Source: Polyporus tsugae
Taxonomy: Eukaryota; Basidiomycota; Agaricomycetes; Polyporales; Polyporaceae
Assembly (NCBI GenBank): GCA_024305745.1
Contig: JAHRBS010000009.1
Location: forward strand, 1,984,001 to 2,048,000
Direction of reading: 5' to 3'
DNA length: 64,000 bases
Under the pieces are notes generated by a model. It searched no databases. It worked only from the letters and a program-made list of their open reading frames with translations, and had not been told where the DNA came from. This document shows, piece after piece, positions 59,233-64,000 of this stretch; positions within the stretch are counted from its first letter, which is position 1, and each line of letters begins with the position of its first letter. Made by a program: the position numbers and the translations under genes.

Positions 59233-60260
59233 CGGCTTCAGCCTCAGACGCTCCCTGGTAGCCCTCTTCCGAATTTCGGAGACTTGGATGTGCGCATCAA
59301 CGTTCCAACTCTGCCCGAGAACGAAGGTGTGCGTCATTTCGTCACTCCAGGCTTTTGGACTGCCGGTTTGGACCCAGCTGCCAAGGCGGCGGCGGGTTTC
59401 ATGGCAAGTTTGGAAACTCCGTCCGACCACCGAGTAAGCTGGGGCCTGGAATGGAGTCCGACGTTCTTAGTGGATCTTACAACGTGAGGACCACCTTCGT
59501 GCTCTTCACAGGAGGCTCGGAGGGGTGATCACAGGCAGTCCGGCTTCAGCCTGAGGCGCTCCCCGCTCGCCCTCTTCCCGAGTCTCGGTGAGGTGGATGT
59601 CCTCGTTGATTCCCTCGTCCTGTCCGATCACAACCCTTCGCTGTCTTCTTTCGCCATCTGACAAGCAGCTTGGACCCCACAAGAGGCTCGGAAGGGTGAT
59701 CACGGGCAGTTCGGCTTTAGCCTGAGACGCCCCCCGCTCTCTCTCCGAGTGTCAGTGAGGTGGATGTGCTCGTCGAGGAACAACCACAACTTGAAGACGC
59801 TCGTGGGGCAGCCCGGCTTCAGCCTGAGGCGCTCTCCGCGCGCTCTCTTCCCGAGTCTCAGTGAGGTGGATGTCCCCGTTGATTCCCTCATCCTGTCCGA
59901 TCACAACCCTTCGCTGTCTTCTTTCGCCATCTGACAAGCAGCTTGGAACCCGCAGGAGGCTCAGAGGTAGTGGGACAGCCCGGCTTCAGCTTGAGATTCT
60001 GCCTGCTCGCTCTCTCTCCGAGTCTCGGTGTGCACATCAACGTCCCAACTCTGTCCGAGAACGAAGGAATGCATCGTTTTGGTCTTTCGGACTGCCGTTA
60101 TGGGCCCAGCTGCGAAAGCGGCGGCGCGATTGATGGCAGGTTTGGAAACCCTGTTTTCGGATGCCCAGGCACGGGGCCCGAAAAGGAGTCTAACGTTCCT
60201 AGTGGATCTAACAACGTGTTGAAGACCACCTTCGTCCTCTTCCATCTTTCGCCATCTCGT
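59233..60260 (+). repeat. Direct repeats in the promoter of pair 3
   Basis: Five imperfect repeats begin with GGCTTCAGCCTGAG-like sequence at about 59233, 59542, 59712, 59815 and 59982. Copies 2 and 4 share about 170 bases (through GATTCCCTC and ATCTGACAAGCAGCTTGGA). Copies 1 and 5 share a different longer tail (AACTCTG, then CGAGAACGAAGG and TAGTGGATCT). This looks like duplication of an ancestral promoter segment followed by insertion of a shorter repeat. Confidence 0.7.
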
Positions 60261-60345
60261 GACAAGGTCAACTTGGACCCCGGACAGCACTGCCGCGACA
60301 CGAACATGGCTCATCATCAAATGTGCTGAACCTAGGTTGTTGGCC

Positions 60346-60370
60346 TTTATAAGATCATCCGACGCGACAC
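60346..60370 (+). promoter_or_regulatory. Conserved core promoter block, Hsp70-like copy of unit 3
   Basis: TTTATAAGATCATCCGACGC followed by GACAC. Here the CATAAG of the other copies is a true TATAAG, 58-63 bases before the ATG at 60411. Confidence 0.5.
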
Positions 60371-60410
60371 GTCCGACTCACCCCAACTCTCACTCCCACT
60401 GAACATCGTC

Positions 60411-62809
60411 ATGTATGCATCGCGAGTCTACAATGGACCGGTTCGCAACTTGGTTTTGGGGATAGATGTCGGAACCACCTTTTCCGGCGTCTCCTATGCT
60501 ATCCTCGACCCTGGACAAGAGCCCAACGTCCACAACATTACTCGGTGCGCGAAACAGTGCGAAAACCCTTGTCTCTCACTGATCGCCATTACTAGTTACC
60601 CTGGTCAAGAGGACGAGGCCGGCAACTCCAGAATCCCGTCCATCCTGTACTACCGCCCCGACGGTAGCGTCCACTCGGTTGGGGCTGAGGCCATGGCGCC
60701 CGGCATAGACCTCATCGTACAAGACGAGTGTCTGTTTCCTGCAAAATGGTATGTTCCGTTACACCCCGAGGGCCGCCGCACTCTCTGATTTCACACTCAG
60801 GTTCAAGCTGCACCTGCGTCCGGAGAGCCTGGACTCCGATTGCCAGCAGAGAATCCAAATCCCTTCGTTGCCTCCCAACAAGACCGTCGTTGACGTCTTC
60901 GCCGATTTCCTGCGCTACCTGGTCGCATGCACCCGCTCCTACATCTGCGAGACGCACAGCAATGGGGAGAGGCTCTGGAACTCGGTTCAAAACAGCATCG
61001 AGTTTGTGCTTACTCATCCTAACGGCTGGGAAGGCCTGCAGCAGGAGAAGATGCGCAAGGCCGCTGTTATCGCCGGCCTTGTTCCGGACACACGTGCGGG
61101 CCATTCGCGCATCCACTTCGTCACGGAGGGCGAGGCTAGCCTGAACTTCTGCATCACCAGTGGACTCACGACTAGCGCCGCGCAGGTGCGTATTGCATAC
61201 CCGTTGTTATACGCGCTGGCTGCCGCCTGACGTTATCGTGCAGGAGGACGGGAAGAGTGTCATTATAGTTGACGCTGGCGGCGGCACCGTTGATATCAGC
61301 AGCTATCGGTTTCTGTCTACGTCTCCGATATCGGTGGAAGAGGTTACCGCGCCGGCATGTGAGTCATTCATCTGAGACAGCCGGCGATTGCGCTGACAAC
61401 AAAGTGTAGGCCTCCTTCAGGGCTCTACGCAAGTGAACTGTCGCCTATACGAATTCCTGCAATGTGAGACTTACCGTAAGTCTCATTGTCTTGAGCGGGT
61501 GCTAACGAGTAGCATTCAGGTCATCTCGCCTCGTCCACCTTCGGAAACCAGGAGGACATCAAGTTGATGGTCGACAGGTTCGACCAGTACACCAAACCTG
61601 TGTTCAAAGACGAGAGAGAGTCATCCTACATCAAGTTCGGGACCATGAAAGACAATGATCCGGCGGTCAACATCTCTCGTGGGCAGCTCAAGCTAGGCGG
61701 GCAAGTCATATGCGATGCGATGTTGTGTGTCGTTGGGTATTCCAACATTGATCTTGTGGCTGCAGGTCGGATATGGTGTCCTTCTTCAGACCTGCACTTG
61801 ACTCTATCTTTGACGCCATTAAAGACCAACGAAATGGAGGAACTTGTGTTGCACTTTCTGTAAGTGGCCATCATGTGTTCACCAGTCAATCACTCACGCT
61901 TACGTGCTTTGATAGACCGTGTTTCTTGTCGGAGGATTTGCTGCTAACGCGTGGCTGTACTCGTCGCTGAAGGAGAAGCTCAAATCGTGCTCTGTCACTC
62001 TCTATCGGCCGGATTCCCACACGTACGCTTTACACGCCTTGCTGTCTGTGTGCAGAACTTCACCCGGACTGGAAAACATAGGAGCAAAGCGGTCGCCGAC
62101 GGCGCCGTCTATTTCTTCCTCGATCGCCTTGTGTTGTCACGCGTTGCGAAGATGACGTACGGTCTAGAGATAAGCGTCACATACAACCCCAATGATCCCG
62201 AGCACCTTGCGCGACGCGACAAGCAGTTCGTTTGGGCATCCGGGACCGTCACCTTGCCGAATGGGTATGATGTTCTTCTAAAGAAGGTGTGTCTTTCGTA
62301 GATGTAGTGTAGACGCCACGCTCACGTACGTATTAAGGGTACTCTTGTTTGCGAGAAGCACGAAATATTGCACTCCCTCTGGCAACAGGCAAAGTCGCCC
62401 GATGCATCTAACTTGAAGGATATCTTCTGCGGCTTCTCCTGTTACAAGGGAACAGGCAATCCGAAATGGACAGACGTCGATCCGGCGGGTCAGGAGTTTT
62501 GTTATCTTCGTAACTTTCTGTCAATGTCTGACGCTCATCCTCTCAGACTTTATCCATCTATTCACCGTGCATGCGGATACATCCCTCATTTACCGGCAGC
62601 CACGGCAAGGGTCTCTGGGGACCTACTACCAGCAGGATTTCAAGTTTGTTCTGTTATTTGGTCTTACAGAATTGAAAGCGCAGCTCAGCTGGATGGATAA
62701 CGTGAGTACTGTAGACACATCTCCGTGTGATTCTATTTTGCTGACGTCTGGCTAGGGGGTCGAGAAGAGGGGACCGGCCACAATCGTGTATGAGAACAAT
62801 ACGGCGTAG
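60411..62809 (+). CDS. HSPA12-like Hsp70-family ATPase of unit 3
   Basis: Start MYASRVYNGPVRNLVLGIDV at 60411; end GVEKRGPATIVYENNTA with TAG 62807-62809. The exon pattern equals that of the unit 2 copy. Motifs: GIDVGTTFSGVSYAILDP; IIVDAGGGTVDISSYRF; MVSFFRPALDSIFDAIKDQR; VFLVGGFAANAWLYSSLKEK. The C-terminal part is more diverged (YGLEISVTYNPNDPEHLAR, then HEILHSLWQQAKSPDASNL in place of the EELSESFFQEARESR segment) and shows compensating small indels, so selection may be for change there. The intron before VFLVGGF has normal ends (GTAAGT and TGATAG), unlike the unit 1 copy. No disabling mutation was found. Pair partner is the shortened coiled-coil gene at 57779-59148. Confidence 0.8.
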
Positions 62810-64000
62810 CGGCCAGCGATATCCTGGACTAGCAGTTCTTGAAATCGAGATGGTCAATGTTTTGTGTGCTCATGCCCAACGTCTTATTCGATTATATCCC
62901 GCCAATCGATGTTTTTCAATGCATACCAATCGCGTCGCGGTGGATGAACGCAATGACTGGTATCAGCCGGGCATGGACAGATGATGATGTGTACTTGCGT
63001 TGGCTACTATCGACGATGAGCCTGATACAGCACAAGACCTGAAACCAGCAGACAGGCTTGCGCATGTCGTAAACCGGTTCACACTGCGTTCACAGATAGC
63101 GGAGTGCACGCGGGGGGTGGCTCAGCTTGCAGCAGGCCTTGATATCCGTGTCCGGAGGGGCCGCGGCTTGAAAGCGACGATGATCAGTTTCCGAAGTGAA
63201 CTTTCTACAGTGATGCGTCCTGGAGCAGGAGCAGTGGCCACTTCCGGCGGCTCGAGTCGTTGCTACCATGTAGCTGATGGTCAGCAGCGATGGTGTCGTC
63301 GACCTTTGTGCGGGTCATCCCCTCTAGGACGACAACCTGAAGCTCTTCACCGGACGTTACTGGGTTGCATACTAGGACGTTGATGGACAGGTTATCGAGC
63401 TCATTGGGCCGGACGTGCGGTAACGCCCGTGATTATAGGGAGGTCGAACCAATTTCTAGAGTTTTGAGCGATGTGCACCGCGAAACTTGAATACCTGCAG
63501 GAGGAGGGGTTAAATATTCAGCGACGCAAGTCTGGTCACTCAAGGATGTACTCACATAGGTCCCAACCCCTTGGGAAAGTTGGCTGGCATCGTATCTGAG
63601 CTGAGCCACCGTTATCCGTGTGGTCTGCCCAAGACCTGGTCTTGGAAGGTCAGTAGCTGGCGTCGGGCTGAACTTGAAGGTTCAGGAGGACTTCCGTGTT
63701 AGACACACATCTATCAAGCGGCTCCTTCGCAGCGATCGCCGGCCTGGTCACTAGTCAATGCCCTTCTCAAGGCTTGGTGGATTCCTCCGGATGCCATACG
63801 TGAACGTGCACGGTGAAAGCTAAAATAGGTATAGAGTTCGTGAATGGTGATGGCAATGAGGGACGATACAAGCATGTTAGTAGACGGAAACGTGCTTCAG
63901 ACAAAACTAAAGATCGTTGTAATACAATCAGCTCCATAGCCGGTTGAGGGATCGCGTCGAAAGATGCTCGGCGCAGCTGCCGGCTCACGGTGCAGTGTCT
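62810..64000. other. 3' flank of unit 3 and unrecognised sequence to the window end
   Basis: 62.8-63.06 kb is related to the 3' flanks of units 1 and 2. Beyond that I see no gene. Open frames at 63000-63383 (+) and 63767-63988 (-) have no motif or splice support. Confidence 0.4.

Larger units (their letters stand above)
59149..60410. promoter_or_regulatory. Expanded divergent promoter region of pair 3
   Basis: 1,262 bases, against 380-490 in the other pairs. The extra length comes from internal direct repeats between 59233 and about 60260. The core block before the Hsp70-like gene is at 60346-60370. Confidence 0.6.
44170..62900. repeat. Tandem triplication of a 6.0-6.5 kb unit
   Basis: Three head-to-tail units start at about 44.17, 50.2 and 56.5 kb. 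Each holds, in order: the GPI8 5' end; an intergenic block of about 0.9 kb; a coiled-coil gene (-); a divergent promoter; an Hsp70-like gene (+); and a 3' flank containing a recurring GTAGCCGTTGCGCGCGAAC-type segment (clearest in units 1 and 2). Similarity is clear by eye throughout, including introns and flanks, with small indels and local rearrangement. Unit 3 similarity fades at about 63.0 kb. Confidence 0.85.

Noticed and set aside
63000..63383. Plus frame of 127 codons near the right edge
   Set aside because: Its first part belongs to the 3' flank shared with units 1 and 2; no motif.
1..64000. tRNA genes, rRNA genes, CRISPR arrays, telomeric repeats
   Set aside because: I scanned for T-loop-like sequences, long conserved RNA motifs and regular short direct repeats and found no convincing case; a tRNA or RNA-family search would settle this.

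Overview
The window is nuclear DNA from a basidiomycete fungus, most likely an Agaricomycete and possibly a polypore. Genes are split by many short GT-AG introns of about 50-70 bases. They include a class I hydrophobin, a G1 glutamic peptidase, a class of 7-TM proteins common in Agaricomycetes, a fungal PARP/E2 fusion protein and a GPI8-type transamidase. I saw no tRNA, rRNA or CRISPR array. Gene models were built by reading splice sites and paralogue alignments by eye, so outer limits are firmer than some internal exon ends.

Left part (1-13.6 kb): a 3'-truncated HSPA12-like Hsp70 gene (-) is divergent from a coiled-coil gene (+). Then come a 15-exon TMEM184/Ost-alpha-type membrane protein (-), a low-complexity N/Q/G-rich protein (-), a 0.6 kb inverted-repeat element, a 7-TM protein (-) and a beta-lactamase-like serine hydrolase (-).

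Middle (14-42 kb): three HSL-family esterase paralogues (+, at 14.2, 23.0 and 35.3 kb); two unpaired coiled-coil genes (15.8 kb -, 25.0 kb +); an aminoglycoside-phosphotransferase-like kinase (-); a 1,310 bp transposon-like element with long terminal inverted repeats and a 5 bp target duplication; a PARP-plus-E2 protein (+); a single-pass membrane protein (+); a G1 peptidase (-); a small SMP-like protein (+); and a hydrophobin (+).

Right part (42.9-63 kb): a complete GPI8/PIG-K gene (-) is followed by a tandem triplication of a unit of about 6.0-6.5 kb. Each unit starts with the 5' end of GPI8, complete only in the first, and carries one divergent pair: a coiled-coil gene (-) and an HSPA12-like Hsp70 gene (+). 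The first pair is decaying, the second looks intact, and in the third the coiled-coil gene has lost its ancestral start.

The most notable system is this divergent ATPase/coiled-coil pair. It occurs four times in the window, always sharing one promoter region, with a core promoter block conserved in front of all four Hsp70-like genes. Repeated co-duplication of the two genes suggests that they work together, but their function is unknown to me.
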